Part shown: one piece after another, positions 1-12,360 of the stretch | How positions within the stretch are numbered: position 1 is the stretch's first letter | How the letters are laid out: each line of letters opens with the position of its first letter | Source of the DNA: Bimuria novae-zelandiae CBS 107.79 | Lineage: Eukaryota; Ascomycota; Dothideomycetes; Pleosporales; Didymosphaeriaceae | Assembly: GCA_010015655.1 (NCBI GenBank) | Contig: ML976657.1 | Span: 1,975,252 to 2,039,251, forward strand | Length of the DNA: 64,000 nucleotides | Reading direction: 5' to 3' | Program-made: the position numbers and the translations under genes | Notes under the pieces: generated by a model | Told to the model about the DNA's origin: nothing | The model's database searches: none | Seen by the model: only the letters and a program-made list of their open reading frames with translations

Positions 1-631
1 GGGGTTCATCTGACTTGATAGGTCTCATGCTTCTTCATCAGTGGGATAAGCTCCTTGGTGGTCCAGCCCTTCGCCTGGAAGTCATCATAGTCTGAAGCGG
101 ACGCACGCGTGTACATCTAATGCGTTGTAAGCACGTGTAATAGAAGTAACCGCATCTCAATTACCATGAAATTGATGGAAGAGCCACCGCCGAGAATATG
201 GGCGCATGGCACCACAGCCCGTCGACCATCGAGCCATTCCGAGGGTCGTGAGTAGTAGAAGGAAGCAGTCTTGCTATCCAACTTCATGTTACGGGGATAG
301 ATCCCCGGCCGGAACACCCATGGATTGTTAAGATTGTTCTCGCCTCCTTCGATAAGCAAAACTTGGAGATTATCTGAACCGAGGATGCACAGTTAGTGGA
401 AAATCCTCAACGCTTGCATATTTGTATCGCAACAAGGCTCGAAGCCTGTACATGGGGAGCTTCGACAAAAGTTCAATTGCTCGTACTTGAAGCCGGGTGT
501 ACAAAATTCGAAAGTGAAAATATGAACATGAGCCTCAACTTACGGTCCAGGTTCGCCAGTCGTCCAGCGACGACGCAACCGCATGACCCTCCACCGCATA
601 CGATGATATCAACCTCGTCCGGGATGGTCAT
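1..631 (-). CDS. Alcohol oxidase (GMC oxidoreductase), 5' part; cut by window edge
   Basis: FAD-dependent oxidase of the glucose-methanol-choline family, oxidising short primary alcohols to aldehydes and H2O2, usually in peroxisomes. Exon 1 (544-631) starts at the ATG at 631 and carries the FAD-binding glycine motif (VCGGGSCGC). Exon 2 (165-373) continues with LLIEGGENNLNNPW, PGIYPRNMKLDSKT and GGGSSINFM. Exon 3 (15-116) has MYTRASASDYDDFQAKGW and ends HETYQ, where a third intron (gtcaga) starts at 14. Introns 1 (374-543) and 2 (117-164) have GT-AG ends and keep the frame, restoring a reading frame typical of fungal alcohol oxidases. No stop or frameshift is visible, so the gene may be intact; only about 130 of some 660-670 residues lie in the window. 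Family assignment is firm; the peroxisomal site is family knowledge. Confidence 0.9.
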
Positions 632-699
632 TTTGGAAAAGTAGCACAATAGTTACAGGGTGTTTCCTTCAGAGTCCAAGAGAGATTTACCACAAGAGA

Positions 700-1490
700 A
701 TATACATTCAATTGGGCTCATACATGAAAAGATTGCGGTACCGCCCTTCTTAAAGAACATCAGACCCCGCATGGACGGGATGTCGGCTGCATAGAGCTCT
801 TCCAGATGGGTCCAAGTGGGACCAATCTGCTCGTCAGCACGTGTGTCCGACCCCTTGGCTATACCCCATTCATCGTGGGGTGGCTGTGTATATTCCTAGA
901 GCATGCATCACCTGTCAAATCTAAGTAAATCTGCGCCGGCAATGCTATCAAGTGGATATTTTCTTTAGCAGAGGTGGGCTGATTTGCGGTCCGCATGATT
1001 GTTTTCCAGCGGATCCGCAACTACGATGCATCGTCCGTGAGAATGGGGCTGGTCCGTGATTGGCGGTAGAAAGCGGATGTCATGGATGCGTCCCGAATCC
1101 AAGGTTCCATGCAACATCCTAGACAAGCGGTTCAATAGCAACTTGCAGCTCCAAAGCGGTGAGACAAAGTAGCAATCCTCCACCAAGGATCAGTGAAAGT
1201 TACGGATTGAGCAAGGTTCATGCAGCGGGTACGTGCGTCAGAGCTCCACTTCCAGGAGGCTTTCATCCGGTCAAATAAGATGTGGGCGGTGGCCGATGCG
1301 ATTGTATGGAGTACCGTTCAGCAACACGAAAGTTGCTCTTTGGTGGGTACGTCCGAAAACAATACCGGTGCACCAAAAGAGGAGTTTGAGGGCTTTCACA
1401 CTCCTGGCAGGGTCGATGATAGCAACGTTTGGAGTCAGCGAGGATCACAACGGAACAGAGAGCTAACCTCTAGCCCAATGCGGGGTTAGC
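700..1490 (-). pseudogene. Unidentified coding-like relic
   Basis: Several minus-strand pieces read like protein but fall in different frames. Near 1290-1450 there is NVAIIDPARSVKALKLLFW. At 965-1186 there is RIHDIRFLPPITDQPHSHGR and CIVVADPLENNHADRK. At about 730-890 there is IGPTWTHLEELYAADIPSMR followed by GLMFFKKGG. No single set of introns joins them cleanly, so this is either an intron-rich gene I cannot parse or a decayed one. I do not recognise the family. It lies upstream of, and in the same orientation as, the alcohol oxidase. Confidence 0.35.
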
Positions 1491-1806
1491 TAGTTGGGAA
1501 AGGAGCTTGGGCCCTGCGTGCATACGTAGGAGACCAGACGCAAACAGCTCTAGCAATCTGACAACGCGTATCACGAAAACGATGTGGGGTCGGAGACTCC
1601 TAGACGATGCTAAAAGAAGGCACACCAATGCGAGGCTTCGCTGGGCGGTGGCTAAGCGAGCGGGGGCGTGGTGAAGTGCGGGGACGAACTTAACCGCATT
1701 GCGTCTAAGCAGTTCGGATCGTGCGGGGGATGAGAAGAACCACGCCTGCTTCGAATCGAGCTATGGGCGGAGCCGCAACGTTGTCTCTAGGTCACAAGAG
1801 GCGGCA
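1491..1806. other. Non-repetitive flank left of island 1, no gene seen
   Basis: Base composition is host-like (GC near 55 percent) without the TAG/TAA-rich look of RIP. Short open frames exist on the plus strand but read like no known protein. It ends exactly at the TA target site (1807-1808) of the large transposon. Confidence 0.5.
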
Positions 1807-1808
1807 TA

Positions 1809-1898
1809 CTCGGCCCAAACAGTCGAGTTCGATTTCTCTCCGAGAAACGCCGTGCTACGCACGGCCCCACACGCTCAACGATAATACTAGCTCAATGA
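1809..1898 (+). repeat. Left terminal inverted repeat of the pogo-like element
   Basis: Begins CTCGGCCCAAACAGTCGAG and ends CTAGCTCAATGA. Matches the reverse complement of 23408-23497 at 88 of 90 positions. It contains an imperfect hairpin around 1849-1867 (GCCGTGC / GCACGGC). The preceding TA is the target duplication. Confidence 0.8.
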
Positions 1899-2460
1899 AA
1901 CAGATGCCCTAGAATGCAATTTGTATAGTAATATGTGTGGCAAATACATCCTATTGCACTGCCTTTGTGTTTTACACATACGAGTCGCATTTATAACCTG
2001 TACTTGGGGCAAAATCTCCCCCAAGTGAGGAGCTATACTCATAGAAATGCGATAAGTACCTCGTTAGCGCCCTTAACGCCCTTAGGTTCTAGCGTATTAA
2101 ATTAAGACAAGCTTAGCACAATAAATTAGTTATTAGGCACCTCTACTTATACGCGTAAGGCCTTATTTTCTATATATAAAGCTCCTTTTTAGTGTAGGAT
2201 GTGACAGAGCTGCTTAGATAGATTAGCTATAGATTATATAATCATGCGAGACGCTAGTCCCTTTAGGTCCAGCGCGCGCACTATCGTCCCTTCTTTCGCG
2301 AGCATTCTGTAGATTTGTCCGATTACATGGCCCTTTGCACACGCAAAGGTAGCTGGCGCAACCCTACACAAAGAAACTCTGCTAGCAATTAGGTTCATCC
2401 GCACGATTCCGGACGGGACAAAGGGCAACTCTCCTTACTGAACAGAAATAGATTAGCGTC
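1899..2460. other. Unassigned sequence inside island 1
   Basis: Follows the left inverted repeat. GC content falls gradually from host-like to AT-rich. A 64-codon open frame on the minus strand (2234-2428) escapes RIP stops but resembles nothing I recognise. It may be a remnant of the pogo-like element's 3' end or of the Copia element's missing LTR. Confidence 0.3.
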
Positions 2461-4097
2461 TTAGCGTAAGACGTAAGAATAAAAAAGCTTTGTATTCTTA
2501 TATAGACAAGAGATAAGAAGTATTAATTATTATTTTATCTTATTAAAAATACTTTTTAATTTAATAATTAAGAGTCTCACTACCTCTACTATTACTATAT
2601 TAATTAAGTTAGTTATAATAGCGCTATTAATCCTTAGAGATCCTATAGTTATTTTAACTAATTACAAAAACTATACGCTGTAATTAAAATAGTTTAAAAT
2701 AAAATACTAATTTTTAAAAGTCTAGAATATTATTAACCTAGCGCTAATAGATAAACTAAAATAGAAACCCGTAATGCTAGTACTACTACTAATAAGTAAC
2801 TACTAACTAAGCGCTGCCTACGTAATCACGAACCTAAATAACGTGCTAATATTACTATTCTATCTATTAACGGCAGGTGCAAAAGCTTATAGAGATAATA
2901 GCGACTATTATAAAGAATAGCATAAGATCTATAAGATTATAGACTAAGACTACTAAGAATAAAAGGCGGATCTTAATAAGGTAGTTACTTTTTTTTAATT
3001 AATAATCTTTATATACTTATAAAATAACTACTATATTCCTAGAGGTATAATAAAGTAATAGATTAATAACCTTATAATTATAGTTAAAGTTAACTATTAA
3101 GACGAATATTGGCGTGTAAGGGTAAAATACTAAAAAGCTTTTAAGCTAATAAGAATAGCTAGATTATAAGCTATATAGTTATCTAAGTACAATTATGTAG
3201 CTATAGAAGTAAAGACTAATTAGGTCTTAAAATTTTAAAAGCTAGACTTAGCTAAAGAAGACTTTATAAAGGTAGTTATCTATATCGCACTTATATAGAT
3301 AATAACCTTCTAGTAACATAGAAGCAAGGATATAGCTATTTTATAAAAGTATATAATAAAACTCTTTTAAGACTATATAATCCTGTAGCACCTAATTAAG
3401 GGCAAATAAAAGGACACTTTTGCTATTATAGGTTTATCTCTCGCTAATAGTAGTAAATCTATCTAGGCTATAAATAGGGACGCCTCTTTTATAGATAAAG
3501 CAGCATTATCAAAAAAAACCTTAAAATTATAAAAAATAAAATAATAGTTAACGTACTAAATCTAAGTAATTACTTTAGAACCTTAAACTAATAGTAGTTA
3601 GTAGTATTTATTACCCTGCTTATAAACTACGCTATAGTCTTTAAGACTATTTTTATACCTTTTTAAATAAGTAGCTAGACTAGTTTAGAGCAAACCTTTT
3701 TATAGTATAGCTAGTTAAGCTTAGGCTAAAATATAATACTAACTTTTAAAAAAAAGTTAAGGATAGTAAAAATACTAAAATTTAAATATTTAAAATTAAA
3801 TTATCGTATACTCCTACTCTAACTAAAATTACTAAGGCTAATAATAAGTAACTAAATAGACGTAAGATTACTAAAATCTTAGTAAGCTTTAAAGCTATAT
3901 CTATCTATACTAACCTAAACGCGTACTTATTGCGATGCTTAGCTATACTTAATTTAGATATAACTTATTATATCTTTAACGACATCGATCGCTTTGTCTC
4001 TTACCAGCCACTAGCGCTGGGAGACTTTATATAGGCAAGGAATGCGTAAATATAGATTAAAGGATATAAAAGTGTCTATCTTAATATATAAAGTATA

Positions 4098-4270
4098 TGT
4101 CACGAGTCGTAGGTCGAGGGCCCTCGACGGCCCTAGTCCGCTCTAGACCGGCGCTATTCGGGCCTTTTGCCTATCTACTTCCCTCGCCGCAGCCCTTCTC
4201 TTCCCTCTCTAAGGGATCGCCTTAGTACTGTGGATAGAGTAAGTCGCCCGTAGTTAGGGCGCTTTTTATA
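4098..4270 (+). repeat. 5' LTR of Gypsy A
   Basis: Starts TGTCACGAG and ends TTTTTATA, where the 3' copy has TTTTTACA; the C to T change fits RIP. It aligns along its full 173 bp with the 3' LTR with only a handful of transitions. Confidence 0.93.
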
Positions 4271-4859
4271 ATACGATCCCTTACCCCCTCATATCTAATT
4301 TACCTGTACAATAGAATCGACACGAAGAGTTACCCGCTAGACCTTAAAAATAGTAGGAGACCCTTAAAGCAGGTTACTACCCGCAGGACCCTCCGAATAA
4401 GAGCTTCTAATAGTTATAACGCCTATAAAAGACCTAACGACACCTATAGACCTAGAGGAAGACCCCCTTGCTATTATAGGTAGTAATAATAACTAATAAT
4501 TAAAGGAAGTTACCCTCTAAGAACGCCTAGGCGTGCTATAGCTCTAACAACGCATTTAGGAACTAGAGGCCTCCCTAATAGTAGAGCGTTACTAATCTAA
4601 AGGCAAGACCCTAGTTAGGAATAAGATAATAACTATTAGTATCTCTAATAACTCCCTAGAGCCCGAGGAGGGTTACGGCAACCTAGACAAGGCTAAAGAC
4701 ATAAGTAATAACCTATTAAGTAATAGCTTAACAAAGGACGCGTCCTTAAGCTTAGATAATACTAGTTAAGACCAATCTAGGGCCTCTAGAAGCATCTAAC
4801 GCCCGTAAAAGAAGGATAGACAAGGCCAGGCCCGCACTAGCTACAATAAAGAATATTAG

Positions 4860-5720
4860 ATCTAAATAGTGGCTATTACCCTAGACGCACAGCTACTAAA
4901 GCTGCTAGAACCCTTTTAATTTAAGGGTAGAGGTTATAAGGAACTAAACTTATAGAAAAGGGCCTATAAGGACTATATTAACTTCTTACCCGCCCTTAAA
5001 ACTAATAAAGCGCAGGTTAGGTTCGTAGTAAGATACTTAGAAGATACATAACGTAACTACTAGAACTAAATAGTCGCCAAGATCCTAGAGCGGAAGCGAT
5101 ACAGGAAAGTCACCTAGGACCTTCTATAGTAGACTATAGTAGACTCCCTAGGATTAGCCTAGGAGCGAAAGAGTGCCGCTCGCCGAAGGATTAAGGTAGC
5201 TAAATAAGGTAAGAAGACCTTTATAGAACTCCTTAACTACCTTAAGGACTAATAGGAGGAATGCGACCTAGAGAAGGCCTTAGATAATAATAATAAAGAC
5301 TACATTAATAACTTCTACACGGTACTAGACAAGAAAATCTAAGAACGCCTTAAATAGTAGCTACGCAAATAGAAGAGCCTCTTTTACTTAAAAGCGAAGG
5401 TAAATATACATTAGTAAGTATTAAAACCTTATAAGTTAGGGAAACGACGTATACACGATGTTAATAATAACTTCCTTAATAAGCTAGCTAACGAAAGGCG
5501 CGATCGAAAGCGATCTAGGTTAAATAACATAAGACTATACTAGAGACGCCACGACAGCGACCGTCGCGACAAGAACGGCAAGAAGAAGGCTTAGGTAGTA
5601 GAGGACAGGGATAAGGACCGATGCTTCTACTACCACGAACCAGGCTATTATAAGGCGTCCTATTTAAAGTACAAGGCCAAGGCGGGGAAAGACAAGCTGT
5701 AGACTAAGAGGCCTAATAGT
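4860..5720 (+). pseudogene. gag relic of Gypsy A
   Basis: Plus-strand reading with interspersed TAG/TAA. The nucleocapsid zinc knuckle is visible at about 5620-5670 as CFYYHEPGYYKASY; the cysteine and histidine positions of the CCHC pattern are partly changed to tyrosine, as expected from G-to-A mutation. Upstream, a gag-like stretch with FKGRGYKELNL and ILERKRYRKVT can be followed. It is not functional. Confidence 0.7.
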
Positions 5721-5839
5721 CTATAGGCAAGGTTAACTATAATAAGGGTTAATAATAACTAGTTATAGCCGCAAGGACCCCTAGGGATAGGAGCGATAGC
5801 TTACTAATCGCGCTAGACGGTAAAGTACAGCACGAGGAT

Positions 5840-8800
5840 AACTAATAATAGATTAAAGCCCTAGTAGACTACAGAGCTAAAGCGAATTTTGTTAGTAGCA
5901 ATTTAATAAAGTGATTAGGGGTTGCGGTAACAATAATAAAAGGCAAACGCTACGTGGCGCTGAACGGACAAGACTTAGGCGTTCTGGGCCAGGCGAAGCT
6001 CCCCTACACTATTATAGATAGTCGCGGTAAAACCGAGAGCGGTAGTTGCCTATTTATAGTTAGTAACATTAGTAGATTCGACATGGTCCTAGGAATGCCC
6101 TAGCTAGCAGAATAGAACCCCATCGCAAACTTCTATGACAAGACCATCCGCTTCGCCCATAGGAAGCGCAAATGGACTAAGATCTCTACTAAATTAGTAG
6201 AAGAGTTCGCCGGCACGGCCAAAGACATAGCAAATAACTGTTTTATTATATATGCCACCCTAAAGGACACATTAGAAGGCCCACCCGGGACGCTACCTAA
6301 AGAATACTAGGGACGGTGGGAGGAAGCCTTCTCCGAAGAAGCCGCGAGCATCCTTGCCAACCATGGCCCCCACGAGATAAAGATCGATATCGAGGAAGGC
6401 AAGGAAGTGCCTTTTAGACCACTCTATAGTCTATTAGAGTTAGAGTCGGCAGTTCTGCGCGACTATATCTAGAAGAACCTTAAATAGGGCTTTATTTAAC
6501 TATCGCGATCGAGCGCCGGGGCACTAATTCTTTTTATAAAGAAAAAGGATAGAGGCCTCCGCCTCTGCGTTAACTACAGGGGGACTAAATGCAGTTATAA
6601 TAAAGAACCGATACCTACTTCCCTTAATACAGGAATTCCTTGACCGACTAGGGGATGCCCAGATCTATACTAAACTAGACCTAAGGGACGCCTACCACCG
6701 CGTCTAAATTAGGGCAGGAGATGAATAGAAGACGGCCTTCTAAACAAGGTACGGATAGTATAAATACATAATAATACCTTTTGGCTTAATAAACGCGCCT
6801 GCGACCTTCTAAAGCCATATTAATAACATACTATTAGACCTTCTTGACATCTGCTATATTATGTACCTCGATAATATCCTCATCTACTCTAAGACGAAGG
6901 AGGAACACATCTAGCACGTTTAAACAGTGCTAGAACGCCTTATTAAACGCCAGCTATACGCCAAACTATCCAAATGTAAATTCCACACACGCAAGGTGGG
7001 ATACCTAGGCTTTATAGTATCCCTAGATAGCGTAGAGATGGAGGAGGACCGCGTCGCCTCTATAAAAGATTAGCCCAAACTAAACTTAGTTTAAGTAGTT
7101 AGGATCTTCCTTAGCTTTACTAACTACTATTAAAGGTTTATAGAAGGATTCTCTCAAGTGGCGGCACCCCTTCACGCCCTGATAAGAAGGCTAGAGGGAG
7201 CCACTAAGGGCGAATAGCAACAGAGACTCAAGGAATTAGTTATAATAAGCCTACTAAAGCAGGCTAAGGCCTCCTTCTACTAGCTAAAAGAAAGCTTCAT
7301 GCGAGGGCCCTTACTAGCCCACTTCGACCCTAGAAGACCCTTAAGAGTAGAAACTAACGCTTTAGGTTTCGCGATCTCGGGTATCTTAAGCCAACCGTAA
7401 CTAGATAAATATAAGAAGCTATAATAGTACCTAGTTGCTTTTTATTCGCGCAAGATAAACTAGGTAGAATAAAACTATAACACGCATAATAGCGAGTTAC
7501 TAGCAATTATTAAAGCTTTTAAGCATTGGCAACACTACCTAGAGGGTGTTAGTAAAAAGGTTAAGCTTCTAACTAATTATGCTAACCTGCAAGGGTTTAT
7601 GTCTATAAAAGTCCTAACTAGATGGTAGGCAAGGTAGGCCGAATAGCTCGCAACGTTTAATTTTAAAATTAAACACTATCTAGGAAGGATAAATCCCGCT
7701 AACGGACTATTACGGAGACCTAACTACGAGTTAGAGGAGGAAATAAGCTTAGGCAAGACAGGCAGTTCCTAGCAAAGACTTCTTAAGGCCCTATAGCATA
7801 AGTTATAGCTAAAAGGCGACGCTTTGGACGAAGCAGGCGTGGTAGGCAGCCTATAGCCACTAAAGTAGGCAGGAAGCCCTAGACTAGTAGCAGCAATAAG
7901 GGTTGCTAGACCTAGAACGTTGGCAACTAAGGAGGCGGCGGCAAATAATTTAGTAAGCGCTTACCCTATAGTAGAGCTATTAAAGAGAAATAGCCAAGGG
8001 GACGAAACTGCAGAACAAATCCTCTAGTACCTCTAAGGGCCAGAGATGGCAAAGCCGGAATAGCTAAAGCGCTAGATAATTGGACCGGCTAACCTATTAC
8101 GGTACGAGAATAGGCTATACGTGCCACCTCTAGCGAGGGTATACGTCCTTTAATAATGCCACGATGACCCCCTTGCGGGCTATTTTAGCTTTGCTAGGAC
8201 CTTAGAGCTAGTGCTACGAGAGTTCTAATAGCCTAGTGTCTAATAATACGTAAAGGACTACGTCTGGACCTGTTAAGCGTGCTCTAAAGTAAAACCTGTC
8301 TAACACGCGACGCACGGCCAACTTAATAGCCTACTAGTTCTAAGGGGTATCTAGGAGGACATCGCTATAAACATAGTAATAAATCTACCTAAGAGTAAAT
8401 CTAGAGCTTATCGTTATAATAGTATCCTAGTAGTTATTAACTAGTTTTCTAAGATAGCACACTACATCCCCACGCGAAAGAACCTAAAGGTAGTAGAACT
8501 AGCTAAGGTCTTTAGGAGAAAGGTTCTGCGCCTACACAGCCCTCTAAAGTTAATAGTTACGGACAGAGGCAGCCTATTTATATTAGCTTATTAGAGTACC
8601 TTTACTTAATATTTAAGAACTAAGTAACTCCTCTCTACTGCCTTCCACCCGCAGACAGACGGACAGACAGAACGATAGAACTAAACGCTTAAACAGTACC
8701 TTTAAGTGTTCTACAACTACGAATAATCTAATTAGGCGGACCTTCTATCCGAAGCAGAATATTTGTACAATAATAGTATTTATAGCTCTACAGGAGTGTC

Positions 8801-9500
8801 GCTATTTATTGTAGTGTATAGCCTAAATCTACTAATAGTAGGCCTGCCCCGAGAAGTACAGCTACGCGGGTCGGTACCTACGGTAAGGGCCAGAGCGGCA
8901 GTTCTAGCCCAGACTAGGGCCTAGATAACCCAAGCGATCCTTAGGGCACAGGCGTACTAGGCGACGTGGTATAACAGGAAGTATAAGGCCCAAACCTTCA
9001 TAGTAGGGGACATGGTATACCTCGACGCCCGTAACATACGGTTAACTAGGCCTAAGAAGAAACTTAACTATAAGTCCTAGGGTCCCTATAGGGTAAAACG
9101 GCGGATTAGTTAACAGGCATATGAGCTAGAGCTACTAAAGGACTTTAATATTCACCTAGTGTTCCATATGTCTCTCCTAAACTAGGCAGCCCTAGAAGGA
9201 CTACTATAACGGGAGCAAAGCCCGCCTAAGGTTATTATACCATAAGTAGGGGAGGATATATACCTAATTAAAGGAATTAGATCTAGGGTACTCTAGGACA
9301 GAGAATGGCTGTATAAAGTTAAGTAAAAAGGATATAATAGCGATAAGAACTAGTGGTTATCTGTAGAGGAGATCTCTAAAGGGGCGATAAAGTAGTTCCT
9401 AAAAGGCTTGGACAAGGAGACTAAAGGTCGCCCTAGACAGGAGCCCAAGAGGCGGGGTCGCCCCCCCAGAGAAGGAGGAAGACAGCACTCGATAGTAATT
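5840..9500 (+). pseudogene. pol relic of Gypsy A (protease, RT, RNase H, integrase, chromodomain)
   Basis: The protease core is at about 5850 (ALVDYRAKANFV). The reverse transcriptase at about 6600-7080 shows [31 protein letters not shown] and a catalytic box reading YLDNILIYS, with Asn in place of the second catalytic Asp. RNase H follows at about 7310-7550. The integrase at about 8150-8800 includes SFARTLELVLREF and RNLKVVELAKVFRRKVL. A chromodomain-like tail at about 9290-9420 (KGYNSDKN) precedes a basic GRPPREGG patch. In-frame TAG codons fall at conserved Trp/Gln positions. Confidence 0.85.
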
Positions 9501-9749
9501 AGTAATAGATCACCCTAGAGAGTACACTTTATAGGCTGCGAAATACTAGAATAAATAAGGCAGAGGATTCTTAAATAGACTAAAGACTAGAACAAGCTAT
9601 CTAGGCCTATCTACGCCTCTCGGGGCCTAACAGAGGCTTATAAGCCCATTTAGACCGTACCTAACGCGATTATAGCTAACTGAAACCTAATCAAAACCGC
9701 CTAAGGGTATAGAACGTGAATAAAATCCGGACACTATTAATAGAGGCAG

Positions 9750-11090
9750 GAATCCCTAGATCGTACTAGATAACCCTTTTAATTAGTTAGGCGCTTAAAC
9801 TCGTAGACTTGCTAGAAAGTCTCTTAACTGCCCTTACTCTTAATCTTCTTCTTTACTTCCTCCGCGAGGAAGTCCAGCGTGGCTAGGACACTAGCCTTAA
9901 ACGCTAACTACCCTAAATTAGCATTAATAACCCGGGATTAGAGTTAAGGACCCTTACTAACTTAGAAGCAACCTTCTTACGCCTAGGGGTAAGAGCACTA
10001 GTAATAACTAGGGAGGTTAGACTACCCCCTTTTATAGTAGAAGCTTTCCTCTTCTGCTTCTCCTTAACAGAGAGGCCCACCACCGGAATAATCTCCTTAG
10101 GAGGCCAGGTGTTATAACCTAAGTAGTAGGGGGTTAACAGGTTTCCGCAGAATTTAGATCTGGTAGCCCTATGCGACTTAGTCTAGATAACCCCTAACTA
10201 CACTAAATAACACTTACATAATAATATTACTCTATTCCGTCTCTAGTACCTGCGCGGTGGCCTTTACTAATACCTTGTCTAATCTAGAGAGGTTAATCTC
10301 GTTACATGTGTACGCATTAATTCGGCTCAAGCGCGGCATAAGGGTAATTAGGGTACTTAATACGTTCTCTAAGTTATCTTTAGGTATCTGCTACTAATTA
10401 GCCTTAAAACCCTTACATAACCCTCGAAGCGCTAACTTACCTGCCAATAATTCCTACTACCGCCGTAGCAGGCATCGCAGCGGCAGATTAAATCGTAGTC
10501 CTCTAAATCTATTAGGCTAAGATTAACATATACTGCCCTAGACTAGACACGACGCATCTCCTTAACCTAAAACTAGTAGAGCTTTATCTTCTTGTAATTA
10601 GACTACTTAAGGCTATTTAGGATAATAGGAAGGCAGGTATAGCATAGGTTAATAGTACCAACCGCGCTCGCACGCGCCTTGTTAACTAAGGCCTTAAGGA
10701 CGGCGTTTGCGGTACTTATAGTGCTAAATAGCGTAGGTATGTCTAGACAAAGTCTAAAGGTTGCTAAAGAGGGCAGTAGAGAGGTAACAAGTACGGGGAC
10801 GACTTAGTAGGCCTACACCAGGTTAGTCTACCTTCACGACCCCCAAATTTGGAGCGGCTAGGTACCGAAATAGGGGGCATCTAGGGTCAGGCACCCTAGA
10901 CTGCTATAGATTAGCCAGGTCGTACTTACGGGTTAGGGAGCCTCCGGGATAAGGTAAGCCGCCAAGTAGAGAGTAAGAACAAGGGTTTTAAGTCTTAGTA
11001 TAAGCCTAAGATTTAGCTTACGTTATTAGCTTACGTAATACGCAAGGCCTAATTAGGCTAGTTATTACGTACTTATTCTCGCGGTCAAGA
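9750..11090 (-). pseudogene. Antisense accessory frame in Gypsy A
   Basis: Between the chromodomain and the 3' LTR the minus strand reads protein-like while the plus strand does not. Pieces include DNLENVLSTLITLMPRLSRI and CNEINLSRLDKVLVKATAQV at about 10240-10400, and a KASVLATLDFLAEEVKKKI stretch at about 9840-9900. Cysteine-containing pieces (RCDACYGG) occur at about 10460-10490. Several frames are needed and RIP stops are frequent. The function is unknown; compare the antisense frame in Gypsy B. Confidence 0.45.
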
Positions 11091-11110
11091 CCCTTAAAGA
11101 AAAGAGCCTT

Positions 11111-11283
11111 TGTCACGAGTTGTAGGTCGAGGGCCCTCGACGGCCCTAGTCCGCTCTAGACCGGCGCTATCCGGGCCTTCCGCCTATCTACTTCCCTCGC
11201 CGCAGCCCTTCTCTTCCCTCTCTAAGGGATCGCCTTAGTACTGTGGATAGAGTGAGTCGCCCGTAGTCAGGGCGCTTTTTACA
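11111..11283 (+). repeat. 3' LTR of Gypsy A
   Basis: Starts TGTCACGAG and ends TTTTTACA, 173 bp like the 5' copy, and is followed by the GTATA duplication. A short purine-rich stretch (AAAGAAAAGAG) a few bases upstream is a plausible polypurine tract. Confidence 0.93.
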
Positions 11284-12360
11284 GTATAAGTAATAATTAA
11301 ATAATATAATTAGATAATATTACATATTGTCCTAATCTACTCTGTAATTTTATATTATTCCAATTACTCTAGAGACAAGGCCTTTAGTAGGATATAAAGG
11401 TAGATCTAATAACTCTAAAGAGAAGAAATAATACTATACTAGTAGAATTTTAAGAGTTATATAGATAGTAGATATTAGAATATAGGATAAGGCTAGTAAG
11501 TAGTACTTCTACTAAAGCTGTACATGCCACCTACAAGACTAATATATGCACTAAACAAAGACTATAAAAGGTAAACATATTAACCTAGTACTAATAATTA
11601 GGCTATTTAGGCCCTTAGGCTCTTAAGTACCTTATATAGTAATTTAAAAAAGTAAAAATTAAAGACCTTCTTACTATTAAGTATAACGCTTATAGTAAAG
11701 TAAAACTAAAATAGTAAATACGCTAGTAAGCTAGGGAGCTAACTAAAGGCCTTAGTAAGTCGTAATTAATTTTTACAACTATAAAGTAGATAGCTTAATA
11801 AGAGAGAAAAGCTAAATACTAATTATTAATTAATTCTCTAGCTTTATATAAGACTTCTACTTTAAGGATAACTACCTAGCACGTTTAAATTACTTAGTAC
11901 CTTTATACTATTTATAAAAGTATAATATAATATAATAGTAAAAGTAATTAAATCTAATAACAAGATCTTTTCTATTAAGGTAGACGTTAAGAAGTAGTGC
12001 TTAGCGTAGGGAATTAAGATTAAGTTTTAGTACTTAATACTTAAGCATAAAATAAAGGGACTAAATACTTAAAGAGCGTAATAAAGGAGAAAGTGCGTGT
12101 AATATAACTTAACTCTAACTTACCCTAGTAAATATAGCCTAAGATTACCTAAGCTAAAGTCTATCTTTATAATTAAATCCTAAACTACGCTAATTAATAG
12201 TAATTACTATATAAAGTGTTCTTTACGATAGTAGCTTTTTCGAATAGCGTTATTACCTAACTAAAGAAGCCTAATTAAGCTTACTTAAAAGCCTATAGCT
12301 ATAAGGCCTTTACTATAACTAATAACACTAAACGTGGTAAGAGCAAGCTCTAGCGATTAG

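Larger units (their letters stand above)
4098..11283 (+). mobile_element. Gypsy A: Ty3/Gypsy chromovirus, RIP-degraded, complete with LTRs
   Basis: Two 173-bp LTRs (4098-4270 and 11111-11283) bound a 7186-bp element. The 5-bp target duplication GTATA is present on both sides (4093-4097 and 11284-11288). The order on the plus strand is gag, zinc knuckle, protease, reverse transcriptase, integrase, chromodomain-like region, then about 1.4 kb with an antisense reading frame before the 3' LTR. Stops are mostly TAG at expected Trp or Gln positions, so the element cannot make its own proteins. It inserted into the Copia remnant's protease region. Confidence 0.93.
2461..12360 (+). mobile_element. 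Ty1/Copia retrotransposon remnant, split by Gypsy A
   Basis: Plus-strand translation through RIP stops gives a protease-like stretch at about 3950-4060 (YIFNDIDRFVSYQP). After Gypsy A is skipped, the GAG-pre-integrase region follows at about 11600-11780 (LGYLGPQALKYLI, then KVKIKDLLTIK). The integrase C-terminal half is at about 11960-12350. This order, protease then integrase before any reverse transcriptase, is diagnostic of Copia rather than Gypsy. The element breaks at 12360 where an inverted solo LTR begins, and no reverse transcriptase was found beyond it. Copia LTRs were not found, so the left limit is approximate. The region before about 3900 is gag-like by position only. Confidence 0.55.

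Noticed and set aside
1826..1850. tRNA-like B-box (GAGTTCGATTTCTC) in the island-1 inverted repeat
   Set aside because: No acceptor, D or anticodon stems can be built around it; both copies are explained as transposon ends.
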